Shown here: positions 9,343 to 18,683 of the stretch, piece after piece
Layout of the letters: the number at the start of each line of letters is the position of its first letter
Numbering within the stretch: the first letter of the stretch is position 1
From: Oscillatoria sp. HE19RPO
GTDB lineage: Bacteria; Cyanobacteriota; Cyanobacteriia; Cyanobacteriales; Laspinemataceae
Direction: 5' to 3'
Assembly (NCBI RefSeq): GCF_024220515.1
Contig: NZ_JAMXOT010000104.1
Coordinates: 20,607 to 84,606, forward strand
DNA: 64,000 nucleotides
Program-made: the position numbers and the translations under genes
The notes under the pieces: model-generated
The model's input: only the letters and a program-made list of their open reading frames with translations
Databases searched by the model: none
What the model was told of the DNA's origin: nothing

Positions 9343-9642
9343 CGATTCCTAATCCACCCATTTTTTGGGTTTATTATATCAGAAAACCCAAGGTTCAATC
9401 AGACGAAATAAGGGCGATGTCTTAATTTGAGTTGAGTAGGGGTTTTTTCAACAACAATCATCGGATTAACCTATTTTTTCATCTCAAAGAGGACAACAGC
9501 CCTCCCGGGGTTTACATTCTTCTATTCTAGAGATTCCCCCTGGGAGTACCCCCCTGACTTATTTGAGACTTCATCGAGTTCTCATCGACTTTGGGAACCC
9601 TGCCGTTTAAAATCAGGGTGGTGTCTTCCGGTTGTCGTCATC
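9343..9642. other. divergent intergenic region without gene
   Basis: This 300-bp spacer lies between the PstS-like gene (minus) and the HTH-TIR-AAA gene (plus) and should hold both promoters. I see AT-rich stretches but no convincing operator, RNA or ORF. Confidence 0.5.
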
Positions 9643-11442
9643 ATGCCCCGATCGCTTAAAATCCGTCCTTCCTGTATTTCTACCCTCAAATCCTCGTTGT
9701 TACGTCATGGGTTTCCCAGTCAAAAAATCCTGGCGGAAGAGTTGGGTTTCGCCCAATCCACGGTGAGTAATTTCCTGAATGGTAAACCTGTAGATTTTGC
9801 GAACTTTATCGAACTCTGTCGGGTTTTGGCGCGAGAATGGCGAGATATTGCAGATTTTGAGGAGAACGGTTTACCGGAGACTGAATCCCCGAAGTCCAGG
9901 AAAATTTTAATCAGCGATCGCACCCCTTCTTCCTCCCTCTCTCTCCAATTTTACCAAGCTTTGAGTACGGCGGGTCATGAGGTGATTCTACCTCAAGCGA
10001 CCCTGAACAAAATGTCATCCCTGCAAGACTATACACTCCCCCTGGAGTCTTTTGATTATTTGCTTTTACTGTTATCTGCTGACAGATTAAAAAGTGAATT
10101 AGTCTGGGAACAAGTCCGACAAGGGCGAGAATTGCAGAGTATAAACCCGCAAAAACTGGCAATATTACCGATTTATCTGAACCTAGAACCTAACCCATTG
10201 CTCTCCTTTGAGTTGCAGCATTTATTAGAGGAAATTCAACCCTGGCAATGGCGACATGATGGGGATACAAAGGCGATGATTTCTGACTTAATTAGTCTGT
10301 TGTCCGAAGGGCGAATTGCTTTGGGTTCTGGTTATCCTTGGGCGGTTCAAAAGTTACCTCTGACTCTAAATCAGTCATCCGGGGCAATTCCCGAGGTTCC
10401 CCTGCCCGTTGCCCCTCCGGAATTGCCCGAGGGACAAGTGGAAATTGCTTCTACCTTTTATGTGAATCGCCCTCCGATTGAATCCCGCTGTTATGAAACA
10501 ATCACCCAACCGGGGGCATTAATCCGCATTAAAGCCCCGCGACAGATGGGCAAAACGTCATTAATGGCCCGGATTCTCCACCATGCAGAACGACAGGGTT
10601 CGCAAACCGTAGCGGTGAGTTTACAACTGGCCGATCGCCGAGTATTTAGCAGTTTAAATACATTCTTACAGTGGTTTTATGCCAGCGTTAGCTTGGAGTT
10701 GGACCGATTAGATTTAGACCGCTTGGCGAAGTATTCCCAGTTAGGGGAGGCGATCGGCAGTAACCAAAGTTGCAAAGCCTATTTTGAGCAATATTTACTC
10801 CCGGAACTCAACGGTCCCTTGACTCTGGGATTAGATGAAGTCGATCGCCTGTTTGAATTTCCCGAAATTGCCGATGACTTTTTTGGCTTATTGCGATCGC
10901 TACATGAAGAAGCCAAACGACGGGATATTTGGAAACAGTTCCGTTTGATTGTGGTGTATTCTAGCGAAGTGTACATCCCCTTAGATGTCAATAAATCTCC
11001 CTTCAATGTGGGACTGCCGATTGAATTACCCGAATTTACTCCCGCCCAAATCACTGAATTAGCCCAACGACACCATCTTAATTGGAACAGCAATCAGGTG
11101 GAAACCTTACTGGAATTAGTCGGAGGACATCCCTATTTAGTGCGATTAGCCCTTTATCATATTGCCCGAGAAGATGTGACTCTGACGCAATTACTACAAG
11201 AATCACCCACGGAGACGGGATTGTATGGGGATCATTTGCGTCGGCATTTGTGGAATTTAGAAAAATATCCACCTCTCACTCAAGCCATGAAAGCAGTGGT
11301 TTCTCAGGTGGATCCGGTCCGCTTGCCTGGGGAACAGGGGTTTAAATTACAAAGTATGGGATTAGTCAAAATGACGGGCAATGATTGTACCCCACGCTGT
11401 CGGTTATATGCGGAATATTTTGGCGATCGCCTTAAAAATTAG
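9643..11442 (+). CDS. HTH + TIR-like + AAA (STAND-type) ATPase
   Basis: The protein has 599 residues. Residues 12-62 form a helix-turn-helix (SQKILAEELGFAQSTVSNFLNG). Residues about 88-225 look like a TIR or flavodoxin-like alpha/beta domain (KILISDRTPSSSLSLQFYQAL, then YLLLLLSADRL). Residues about 265-599 are a PF14516-type AAA domain with Walker A KAPRQMGKTSLMARIL, Walker B LTLGLDEVDRLF and the sensor segment GGHPYLVRLALYH. There is no C-terminal repeat sensor, unlike the related AAA/WD40 gene at 3830-6481. HTH plus TIR-like plus STAND-like ATPase suggests a regulatory or immune switch. The catalytic Glu expected of NADase TIRs cannot be assigned by eye. Confidence 0.78.
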   Translation: MPRSLKIRPSCISTLKSSLLRHGFPSQKILAEELGFAQSTVSNFLNGKPVDFANFIELCRVLAREWRDIADFEENGLPETESPKSRKILISDRTPSSSLSLQFYQALSTAGHEVILPQATLNKMSSLQDYTLPLESFDYLLLLLSADRLKSELVWEQVRQGRELQSINPQKLAILPIYLNLEPNPLLSFELQHLLEEIQPWQWRHDGDTKAMISDLISLLSEGRIALGSGYPWAVQKLPLTLNQSSGAIPEVPLPVAPPELPEGQVEIASTFYVNRPPIESRCYETITQPGALIRIKAPRQMGKTSLMARILHHAERQGSQTVAVSLQLADRRVFSSLNTFLQWFYASVSLELDRLDLDRLAKYSQLGEAIGSNQSCKAYFEQYLLPELNGPLTLGLDEVDRLFEFPEIADDFFGLLRSLHEEAKRRDIWKQFRLIVVYSSEVYIPLDVNKSPFNVGLPIELPEFTPAQITELAQRHHLNWNSNQVETLLELVGGHPYLVRLALYHIAREDVTLTQLLQESPTETGLYGDHLRRHLWNLEKYPPLTQAMKAVVSQVDPVRLPGEQGFKLQSMGLVKMTGNDCTPRCRLYAEYFGDRLKN

Positions 11443-11481
11443 AACCCCTCGGGGATCGGGGACGGCGATGGGCTATTCTGG

Positions 11482-11925
11482 ATGCCAAACTTGAAATTAA
11501 AACAGCCTATGCCCTTTTCCTACTCTCGCACAATTCGCTTTGCAGATACCGATGCTGCTGGGGTCGTCTATTTTGCCAATCTGCTTTCCATCTGCCATGA
11601 AGCCTATGAGGCATCCCTGGCAGCTACGGGAATAGAGTTGCAAACTTTTTTTAATAACCCCAGGGTGGCGATTCCGATTGTTCATGCCAGCATTGACTTT
11701 TTTCGGCCCCTGTTTTGTGGCGACGAAGTGGCGATCGCCCTGACTCCGCGATCCCTTACTGGCGATCGCTTTGAAATTACCTACTTAATCCGGGCTACCT
11801 CAATGCCTACAGAACGCCCCCTGGCAAAAGCGCGAACTGAGCACGTTTCCATTGATCCCCAACCCCGAACCCGCCAGCCCCTGACTCCCGAAATGATTCA
11901 CTGGATCGAGAGTTGGTCCGACTGA
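11482..11925 (+). CDS. menI: 1,4-dihydroxy-2-naphthoyl-CoA hydrolase (hotdog thioesterase)
   Basis: This 147-residue hotdog-fold thioesterase has the 4-hydroxybenzoyl-CoA thioesterase signature FADTDAAGVVYFANL with the catalytic Asp. The segment IPIVHASIDFFRPLFCGDEV follows. In cyanobacteria this family cleaves DHNA-CoA before prenylation in phylloquinone synthesis. Six other men genes within 10 kb make that assignment strong. Two starts are possible, ATG 11482 and ATG 11509; the second begins directly at the domain (MPFSYSRTIRF). Neither has a clear ribosome binding site. It follows the HTH-TIR-AAA gene by 39 bp, and that neighbour is probably unrelated in function. Confidence 0.85.
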   Translation: MPNLKLKQPMPFSYSRTIRFADTDAAGVVYFANLLSICHEAYEASLAATGIELQTFFNNPRVAIPIVHASIDFFRPLFCGDEVAIALTPRSLTGDRFEITYLIRATSMPTERPLAKARTEHVSIDPQPRTRQPLTPEMIHWIESWSD

Positions 11926-12084
11926 GGGGGAAAATTTTAAAAATTTTACAAAAATTTGTAAATCTTAATACTGTTTTAATCAAAGTTTAATATTATAACT
12001 ATATCTCAATAAGAACACCGTGGACTCGACAGAGCGCCCACGATACTTTCCTGACTTTCCTTGTAGAACACTTAGCAATCAATA

Positions 12085-12423
12085 ATGAAACTAGAACAGG
12101 AACTTTACGAACAGATTCGGCAATTAGGCTATTGGGACCGGACCGATCGCATTAATGAAACTAACGAGAGTCAACCTTTAGCAAGGGCCTGGTCAAATCC
12201 GAACACCACTGCTGCCCCGGAAACGATGTTTCAAATTGTCTGGTTACTCAGTTCGAGTAAAAGACGGCAACGACTCAATCCGATTGATGTGCGAATTTTA
12301 GACCGGGCGGCAGCAGATTTGGCCTACGATCGCAGAATTGTCCCCTCCAATCAGTCTTATGTGAAATATCTGTGGGAACAGGTCTATCACATGGAATTTC
12401 CCCATTTGATGCGGGAAGGTTAA
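12085..12423 (+). CDS. conserved cyanobacterial hypothetical protein
   Basis: A 112-residue, soluble, mainly helical protein (KLEQELYEQIRQLGYWDRTDRI, then FQIVWLLSSSKRRQRLNPIDVRILDRAA). No catalytic motif, signal peptide or membrane segment is present. I do not recognise a named family. The composition and codon use match the neighbours, and the ATG at 12085 has no competing start. It converges with menE, whose stop is 86 bp away on the other strand. No function is proposed. Confidence 0.65.
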   Translation: MKLEQELYEQIRQLGYWDRTDRINETNESQPLARAWSNPNTTAAPETMFQIVWLLSSSKRRQRLNPIDVRILDRAAADLAYDRRIVPSNQSYVKYLWEQVYHMEFPHLMREG

Positions 12424-12508
12424 GGCAATTCTATATGATTCAAGTGACCATTAAATCTCTTTGAGAAACCCGAATATGGAGTTTGAAATGGGTTTCCGGT
12501 TCCGGTGT

Positions 12509-13939
12509 CTATTGAGGTTTGAGTTGAATTAAGACCATTTCTTGAACGAGACTGCGGGAGATTTTTCCGCGATTGTTCCGAGGTAACCTGTCTATTTGTA
12601 CCCAATATTTTGGACGCTTAAAGGGTGATAAAGTATCCGAGAGTAACGAGGCGATCGCCTCTGCTTGGACTCCGCCCTTGGGAACGTAAACCGCTGTCAC
12701 CACTTGACCCCAATCCCGATCCGGTACGGCGATCGCACAGACATCTTCCACCAAACCTGTCCCGAGAATGGCCGCCTCCACTTCTGCCGGATAAATATTT
12801 TCACCCCCACTAATAATTTTATCGCTGTGGCGTCCCACCACGGTTAAATACCCCCCTGCATCGATAAACCCCAAATCATCGGATTGAAACGAGTTTAAAT
12901 CCGATGAAAATGAGGCTAATTTTTCCCCAGGATAATACCCCTTAGCCAGAGAATCCGCTTGGATAGTAATCATCCCAGTTTTACCAACTTCTAACGCTTC
13001 CCCTTCGGGATTTGTAATTATAATTTGGGCATGAGGCAACAGTCGCCCAGAACTCTGATTACCTGCTAGAAAATCTGCCGGTTTGAGGGTGACAATTTGA
13101 GAAGCAGTTTCCGTCATGCCGTAGGTGGGAGAGAGAGAAATCTGGTATTCTCTCGCCCGTTGCAATAATTCCGGCCATGCCGGTGCACCCCCTAATAAAA
13201 CCGTTTGAAATCGGGCTAAATAATCAGCGGATTCCGGAGTTTCTAGGAGTCGATTTAATTGAGTGGGAACGAGAGAAATAAAAAACTCTTCCGGGTTGAT
13301 TTTGGCAGCCGTTTGCTCTACAATTGTTTGATAAGAAGAAACATTGACAAACGTTCCCCCGGTGGTAAAAGACCGGAGAAATTGCATCAAACCGCTGACA
13401 TGAAATAGAGGTAACACACAGCAGGAATTAACCGCAGGGAGTTGGAAATACTCGGTAAATCCAGCCACCGATGCCATTAAGGTTTCCCAAGTATGAATGG
13501 CAAAGCGCAGTTGACCGGAGGAACCCCCCGTGGGAATCATAATTCCCGAGGGAGGAGTATCCCGTGGAGTTTGACAAGCCTTTCCGGGAAAGTCCTGTCC
13601 CTGATGCCATATTCGGTCCGGTTGAATCTGTTGGATTGCTGAGTGCCATTCGCTATCCACCCAGTTGGGATTGCCTAAAAACAAGGGACAATCGGCGGCA
13701 ACTGCTGCAATAAAACCCCCTAAAAATCTTATCGGATCGCGTTCTGCCAGTAACAGAGTAGGGGGAGTTTTATGCTGGGTTAACTGGGAAAAAAACTGCA
13801 AGGCAGTTGTCCCTAAACTCCCGGTTTTGGCCTCCATCCAGGCTATCAAATCCGATTTTTGCCAACCCCGGTTGGGAGGCTGGGTTCGGACATTCCTAGG
13901 CGTGAATTGGGGGAATGTTTCCCCAAAAAACTCTACCAT
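12509..13939 (-). CDS. menE: 2-succinylbenzoate-CoA ligase
   Basis: A 476-residue ANL-superfamily acyl-CoA synthetase. The phosphate-binding loop is IPTGGSSGQLRFAIH, followed by YGMTETASQIVTL, the hinge region GYLTVVGRHSDKIISGGENIYPAEVE, and the C-terminal Lys segment LPRNNRGKISR. The enzyme activates o-succinylbenzoate with ATP and CoA in phylloquinone synthesis. It is the last gene of the minus-strand run menA-menH-menC-menE and overlaps the end of menC by 7 bp, which indicates translational coupling. The N terminus is somewhat short for the family but complete. Confidence 0.92.
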   Translation of the reverse strand: MVEFFGETFPQFTPRNVRTQPPNRGWQKSDLIAWMEAKTGSLGTTALQFFSQLTQHKTPPTLLLAERDPIRFLGGFIAAVAADCPLFLGNPNWVDSEWHSAIQQIQPDRIWHQGQDFPGKACQTPRDTPPSGIMIPTGGSSGQLRFAIHTWETLMASVAGFTEYFQLPAVNSCCVLPLFHVSGLMQFLRSFTTGGTFVNVSSYQTIVEQTAAKINPEEFFISLVPTQLNRLLETPESADYLARFQTVLLGGAPAWPELLQRAREYQISLSPTYGMTETASQIVTLKPADFLAGNQSSGRLLPHAQIIITNPEGEALEVGKTGMITIQADSLAKGYYPGEKLASFSSDLNSFQSDDLGFIDAGGYLTVVGRHSDKIISGGENIYPAEVEAAILGTGLVEDVCAIAVPDRDWGQVVTAVYVPKGGVQAEAIASLLSDTLSPFKRPKYWVQIDRLPRNNRGKISRSLVQEMVLIQLKPQ

Positions 13940-14919
13940 AAGAGTTCTAAACCCTTCTCGGATTCCAATAAGTGGTCCACCCCAAACCCGAAGGCGCGAT
14001 GGCTTTTAGGGTGAATTTCTCCAGCCAATTTTAAAGCGGTTTTTCTTCCAATGTCTGTCTCAAACACCGAAGAGAAAACCGCATCAATTTTATTTAGATT
14101 GCAAAATTGACGCAATTCAGAGGGAGAACCTGCGATACAGGGTTTAATCACATAAATTCCCCGCCAACCTTGGCGATAGACGGATTGCATTTGCGACAAA
14201 GTAGCGACGGATTCATCTAAGGCGATCGCCGTTGAAAAGCGCATTCCCAATTCCACCATCGCCTCCAACTCCGTCACCGGCAGGGGTTGTTCCAGATATT
14301 CAATGATTCCCCCAAGTTCATCACAAATTTGCAGCCATGCTTCAGCTTCCGCCAAACTCAGTCCCCCATTGGCATCAATGCGGAGGGAACCCGGGCGATC
14401 GCCAGTCCCTTGCTGCAAGGCGAGAACCAGTTCCTGCAAAATCCGGACTTCCCGCTGGAATGGCAAAACACCAATCTTCCATTTAAAAGTCCGATATCCT
14501 TGCATCCAGAGGATTTGCCGCCCGAGTAAAGCCCCTTCTCCCCCGGGTAATAATCCGCTATGGTTTGATTTTGAGGCGGGAGTTTTGTCTTCCGAAAATG
14601 CCGATTTGAACTGAGTTTTTAACGTAGCCGATTCCCAGGCTGATTCTAAGCCAAATTGACAAGCGGGTAAGTTAGGGGGAATCGAAAAAATCGTGCGATC
14701 GCTAATCACATCCGGCAGGTTACGACAATAGTTTAAAGCTTCTAAGAACGTTTCCGAACCAAACCAGCCGATGGGTGCAATTTCACCAAACCCGATCTTT
14801 CCATTATCCGTAGTTAGGCGCAGAATAATTCCCTCCCGAATTTCCCAAGTCCCGTGACTGGTTTGCAGAGGGCGTTTAAACTTACGTTGATAGGGACGAA
14901 ACTCGAATTTATAATTCAT
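13933..14919 (-). CDS. menC: o-succinylbenzoate synthase
   Basis: A 328-residue enolase-superfamily enzyme. It has the catalytic lysines of FKWKIG, metal ligands in RIDANGG (Asp), EYLEQP (Glu) and ALDESV (Asp), and the second catalytic Lys in YVIKPC. It dehydrates SHCHC to o-succinylbenzoate. The ATG at 14919 gives the standard N-terminal capping domain (FEFRPYQRKFKRPLQTSHG). A stretch of about 20 residues around residue 115 (SEDKTPASKSNHSGLLPGGEG) looks like an inserted loop. It lies between menH and menE, overlapping menE by 7 bp. Confidence 0.92.
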   Translation of the reverse strand: MNYKFEFRPYQRKFKRPLQTSHGTWEIREGIILRLTTDNGKIGFGEIAPIGWFGSETFLEALNYCRNLPDVISDRTIFSIPPNLPACQFGLESAWESATLKTQFKSAFSEDKTPASKSNHSGLLPGGEGALLGRQILWMQGYRTFKWKIGVLPFQREVRILQELVLALQQGTGDRPGSLRIDANGGLSLAEAEAWLQICDELGGIIEYLEQPLPVTELEAMVELGMRFSTAIALDESVATLSQMQSVYRQGWRGIYVIKPCIAGSPSELRQFCNLNKIDAVFSSVFETDIGRKTALKLAGEIHPKSHRAFGFGVDHLLESEKGLELLW

Positions 14920-15019
14920 ATAATGCGGTTGCCATGAAAGAGGGAGGAAATTATCAGCCAGTGGGGGACAGCCATCCCATCCGTTTCACCGAACCCCTCC
15001 TCATGAAGGGGCGATCACC

Positions 15020-15817
15020 CTAACTTGAGAAAAATTTTATCACTGATTTGAGATAGGTAGAGGGATTTTCCCAATGGATCGTATGCCCACTATCGGGGAT
15101 AATTTCCAGTTGGGCAACGGGACAGACTTGGGTAATTTTGTGATTAATTTCCTGAAATTTACGATCCCATTCTCCCACCAGTAACAGCAGGGGAACCGGA
15201 TGAGAGGGTAGCAGTGCCCAGAGGGAGGCTTGACTGCCGCTTCCCATCTGTCGCAGGGAAGTAGCTAAGGTTTTAGGCTGATTTTGTAAGCGATTCTGGA
15301 AGAGGCGATCGAAGGCAGGATGATGGCGAACTGAATCAAACAAGGGTTGCTGATACCACTGGCTTAAAAATGAGGAAAAATCGCCTGTTTCCAACTGTTG
15401 GGCGAGAATTTCATCCCGATGACGACGTTGCGATCGCGCCTCAGCAGACTCCAAACCCGGTGAAGCGGATTCTAAAATAACTTTTTCAAAGCGTTCCGGG
15501 AAATGTAAAGTTAAATATAATGCTAATCGCCCTCCCATCGAATATCCCAGTAAATAACACCGGAAAATTCCTAACTCATCTAATAACTCAATTAACCCTT
15601 GGGCAGTATGAGACATTTGATAACATTCCTCTCCCCCCAAAACCTGAGTTTTACCATGTCCCGGCAAATCCACCGTCACACAGCAAAATTTATCGGATAA
15701 TTTCTCAATCACTTCAAAAAAGTTATCACCCCTCCCCATAAAGCCATGTAAAAAGAGAATTAAAGGGTTTTGAGTATTTCCGAAAATTTTAGAATGAAAA
15801 TCATACAAACTGGACAT
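15020..15817 (-). CDS. menH: SHCHC synthase, alpha/beta hydrolase of phylloquinone synthesis
   Basis: An alpha/beta hydrolase of about 265 residues from the ATG at 15817; the frame extends to an ATG at 15856. It carries LFLHGFMGRGDNF (oxyanion region), the nucleophile elbow LGYSMGGRLAL with the catalytic Ser, LLLVGEWDRKF with the acid Asp, and DSGHTIHWENP with the catalytic His. MenH removes pyruvate from the MenD product. Position between menA and menC supports this against a generic hydrolase call. The two candidate starts are not distinguished by a ribosome binding site. Confidence 0.9.
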   Translation of the reverse strand: MSSLYDFHSKIFGNTQNPLILFLHGFMGRGDNFFEVIEKLSDKFCCVTVDLPGHGKTQVLGGEECYQMSHTAQGLIELLDELGIFRCYLLGYSMGGRLALYLTLHFPERFEKVILESASPGLESAEARSQRRHRDEILAQQLETGDFSSFLSQWYQQPLFDSVRHHPAFDRLFQNRLQNQPKTLATSLRQMGSGSQASLWALLPSHPVPLLLLVGEWDRKFQEINHKITQVCPVAQLEIIPDSGHTIHWENPSTYLKSVIKFFSS

Positions 15818-15890
15818 TTTTATCGCAATAAAGGGAACGGCAAAACCGTCCCCCATCCCTATTCAAAAATTTGATAGCCGGGAAACCTCC

Positions 15891-16787
15891 TTATAGAATA
15901 AATCCCAGCCCTAATAACAACCCACTCCAAAAATGAACAGCGATCGCAATAAATTTGCAGTTACTCACTTTTTCCGGACTGTCATGATAAGTGCCAACAT
16001 GACGGCAGAGTTTCAGACTCGCAGGCAACCCAGCAAAACTGAGTAACGTCCAAACCGGGAAGCTACCCATCGCCACCAACAGCCCTGTAATTGCGAAAAT
16101 ACTCCCACAAAACCAGGGTAAGAGTTGAGCACCTCGGTGAGTCCCCATGCGAACCAAAGGCGATCGCTTCCCGGCAGCTAAATCGTCCTCAACTTGGTGA
16201 AAATGGGAACAGAATAACACCAAAGTGGTCGCAATTCCCACCACAATTGAAGCCAATAAACTCAGACTGGACCAACTCTGGGTTTGACTATAATAAGCTG
16301 CCGAAACCCCCAAAGGACCAAAGGCAAAAAAGCAGAGAAATTCCCCCAATCCTTGATAACCCAGTCGAAATGGGGGACCCTGATACATATAACCCAAGAA
16401 ACAACAAACCAAAATTAATCCCAAGACGGTTAAATCTTGTTGCCACCAACAAATTGCCCCAATCCCTAAAATACCCAGGGCTAAACACAAGTTTCCCGAC
16501 CAAAAAATCAAAGATTTATTCCCGGTTAAATTAACTAAAGAATGATGCTTTTTTTTGTCAATCCCCGTATCTGAATCAAACACATCATTGCTAATATTTT
16601 CCCAGGCCAAGATTAAAATGGCCGAACTTATAAAGGTAGAAAATATCGACCAGTTCAGGGAATGATGCTCATACAAAGCCACCGCAGTTCCCACCCAAAT
16701 TGGCATAATTGCCACACTATACATGGGAGGTTTAATAGCAGCTAACCATAACTTGTAATTCGAGGGCTGAATGGTCTGAGTTGTCAT
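15891..16787 (-). CDS. menA: 1,4-dihydroxy-2-naphthoate phytyltransferase
   Basis: A 298-residue UbiA-family integral membrane prenyltransferase with about eight or nine hydrophobic helices. The first Asp-rich motif is NDVFDSDTGIDKKK near residue 66. A second, degenerate motif lies around HFHQVEDDLAAGKRSPLV near residue 195. In cyanobacteria it attaches phytyl diphosphate to DHNA in the membrane to give demethylphylloquinone. It is the first gene of the minus-strand men run. A repeat-rich spacer and a P450 gene separate it from the divergent menF. Confidence 0.93.
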   Translation of the reverse strand: MTTQTIQPSNYKLWLAAIKPPMYSVAIMPIWVGTAVALYEHHSLNWSIFSTFISSAILILAWENISNDVFDSDTGIDKKKHHSLVNLTGNKSLIFWSGNLCLALGILGIGAICWWQQDLTVLGLILVCCFLGYMYQGPPFRLGYQGLGEFLCFFAFGPLGVSAAYYSQTQSWSSLSLLASIVVGIATTLVLFCSHFHQVEDDLAAGKRSPLVRMGTHRGAQLLPWFCGSIFAITGLLVAMGSFPVWTLLSFAGLPASLKLCRHVGTYHDSPEKVSNCKFIAIAVHFWSGLLLGLGFIL

Positions 16788-16897
16788 TGATTATTCCTAT
16801 TATTCTTCCAACCAGCCCCATCATTTTACGATGGCGGATAGAAAAGTCTCAGAGGATGAAATAAAAATTAAGAATTAATACGCAATCCGGTGGTCTC

Positions 16898-17122
16898 ATA
16901 CGGAATCCGGTTGTCAAAGGTCTGTAAAAACCCACACCCTCAAGGGTGGGGCTACACAAACGAAGCCCGCCTGCGCGGGCTCATCCAGGAAATGGACTTT
17001 TAACAACCCGATTTGGGATCATGTCTGTTTTCTCTCTTATAGCCTGCGTAGGCAGGCTTCGTCCGTATAGCCCCACCCTTGAGGGTGTGGGTTTTTACGA
17101 TAACTACCGGATTGGGTCCTAC
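16898..17122. repeat. two head-to-head copies of a TIR repeat element (family 1, copies A and A')
   Basis: A first copy begins ATACGGAATCCGGTTGTC at 16898 and runs to about 17021 (CCCGATTTGGGATC). A second copy follows in inverted orientation, about 17038-17122, ending CTACCGGATTGGGTCCTA. The two carry complementary arms (ACCCACACCCTCAAGGGTGG and its inverse), so the region could form a large cruciform. Another terminal fragment, ATACGCAATCCGGTGGTC, lies at about 16878. The P450 stop codon (17119-17121) falls at the outer edge of copy A'. Confidence 0.75.
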
Positions 17123-18486
17123 CGCATCGCTGCGGATAAAACAGCCGATCGCCTCTGTTTCACCATCAGTTGAAAATTAGCCGAGGGGACAAAGGTAATC
17201 CCCCGACGGTGAGGACGAATCGGACCCCGATCGCAGAGGGCCAATTCATAGCGGGAGAGGACCGTTGCCAGGACCAACTTCATCTCATACATGGCTAGGG
17301 CCATACCAATACAACTGCGACTCCCCCCGCCAAAGGGAAAATATTCATAAGGTGAAAACTTGCGCTGGCAAAACCGCTGCGGCTTAAATGCCAACGGTTC
17401 TGGATACACCTCCGGACGCCGATGGGCTAAATAAATGCAAGGAACCAAGACGGTCCCTGGTGCAAATTCATACCCCTGAATTTCCACCGATTCCTTCACC
17501 ACCCGGGGTTGAGAAATTAAGGCGATCGGATACAGACGCAGGGCCTCTTGACAAACTGCTTGCAGAAACGGCAATTGCGCCACTGCCATCGGGTTGGGGT
17601 GACTCCCCAGACTATCCAGTTCTTCTACCAACTGCGATCGCACCTCGGAGTCCTGATGAATCCAATAAAATGCCCAAGTCAGGGCCGATGCGGTCGTATC
17701 ATGACCCAACAACAGCAGAGTAATCAACTGATCGCGCAATTCCGCCTCCCCCATTCCCTCTCCCGCCTGATCTTGCGCCGACATCATCATGGAGAGGACA
17801 TCATTGCCATCGGTTTGACCCCGGCGATCGCGAATTTCGGCATAAATTAACTCGTCAATTTGCTGCTGTTGGCGCAGAAATTTCCCCCAAGGACTCCAGG
17901 GACCTAAATCTTGCTGTAACGGATTCCAAAAAAATTGCACCGAGTTCAGGGTAGAATTCACCGACTCCAAAAACGGTTCAATCAGGAGTTCGAGTTGGTG
18001 GGCACGTTCCCCAGGGTTCATGCCAAACACCACCCGCAAAATCGTTTTGAGAGAAATCGACGACAGGGCCTGACGCAAATTCAGATTAGAACCCGGTTGC
18101 CAATGGGCGATCGCCTCTGCAGTAATATCACAAATCTGATTGCCATACCCTTGCAACCGTTCCCCATGTAAAGGCGGCATCAAAAGCTGGCGCGTCCCTT
18201 GATGCTTGGCCCCATCTTGCATAATCAGGGATTGGGACCCAGTAAGGGGGCGAAAGGGGTCGGTGATTTTGCCTAACTCAAACGCCCCTGCTGCCGAGGT
18301 AAAAATCTGTTGAATCCCATCAGGATGACTCAAAAACACCACCGGGGGAGAGTTTCCCCCCAATAAATGTAGGGTGAAAGGGTCACCATAGCGATTGGCA
18401 TTCCGGTCCAGATAGGCGACTGGATTGGCAATCATTTGTAGCGATTGCAGAAAAAATGGTGCCCTAGGGCCTGCTGGCAACTTCAT
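17119..18486 (-). CDS. cytochrome P450 (CYP110-like)
   Basis: From the ATG at 18486 the protein has 455 residues. The start is chosen because AGGGG lies five bases upstream; the longer frame overlaps menF and reads as non-coding. Hallmarks are the I-helix LLGHDTTASALTW, the K-helix EALRL, and the haem loop FGGGSRSCIG with the axial Cys near residue 392. Sequence around the haem loop resembles the cyanobacterial CYP110 family, which acts on fatty acids and terpenoids. The redox partner is not in the window. It sits between divergent menA and menF, and its last codons run up to a repeat element, so it may be an insertion into the men cluster. The substrate is unknown. Confidence 0.9.
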   Translation of the reverse strand: MKLPAGPRAPFFLQSLQMIANPVAYLDRNANRYGDPFTLHLLGGNSPPVVFLSHPDGIQQIFTSAAGAFELGKITDPFRPLTGSQSLIMQDGAKHQGTRQLLMPPLHGERLQGYGNQICDITAEAIAHWQPGSNLNLRQALSSISLKTILRVVFGMNPGERAHQLELLIEPFLESVNSTLNSVQFFWNPLQQDLGPWSPWGKFLRQQQQIDELIYAEIRDRRGQTDGNDVLSMMMSAQDQAGEGMGEAELRDQLITLLLLGHDTTASALTWAFYWIHQDSEVRSQLVEELDSLGSHPNPMAVAQLPFLQAVCQEALRLYPIALISQPRVVKESVEIQGYEFAPGTVLVPCIYLAHRRPEVYPEPLAFKPQRFCQRKFSPYEYFPFGGGSRSCIGMALAMYEMKLVLATVLSRYELALCDRGPIRPHRRGITFVPSANFQLMVKQRRSAVLSAAMR

Positions 18487-18683
18487 CGAACCCCCTGTGA
18501 ATCCCTCAGTGACATACAATGCTGAGAATGCGGGATCTATTTTACCGGGTAGATGTCCCCATCCAGTGCGCGTGTCCGTGGGAACCGTGCGATGGTTAGA
18601 TAGATAGGAGGTACTTTTGAGGGTACCCTCTGTAAACCGGGGACTATTTCCCCCAACCAGCCCAAGAAGCCATCCTTTCCTCC

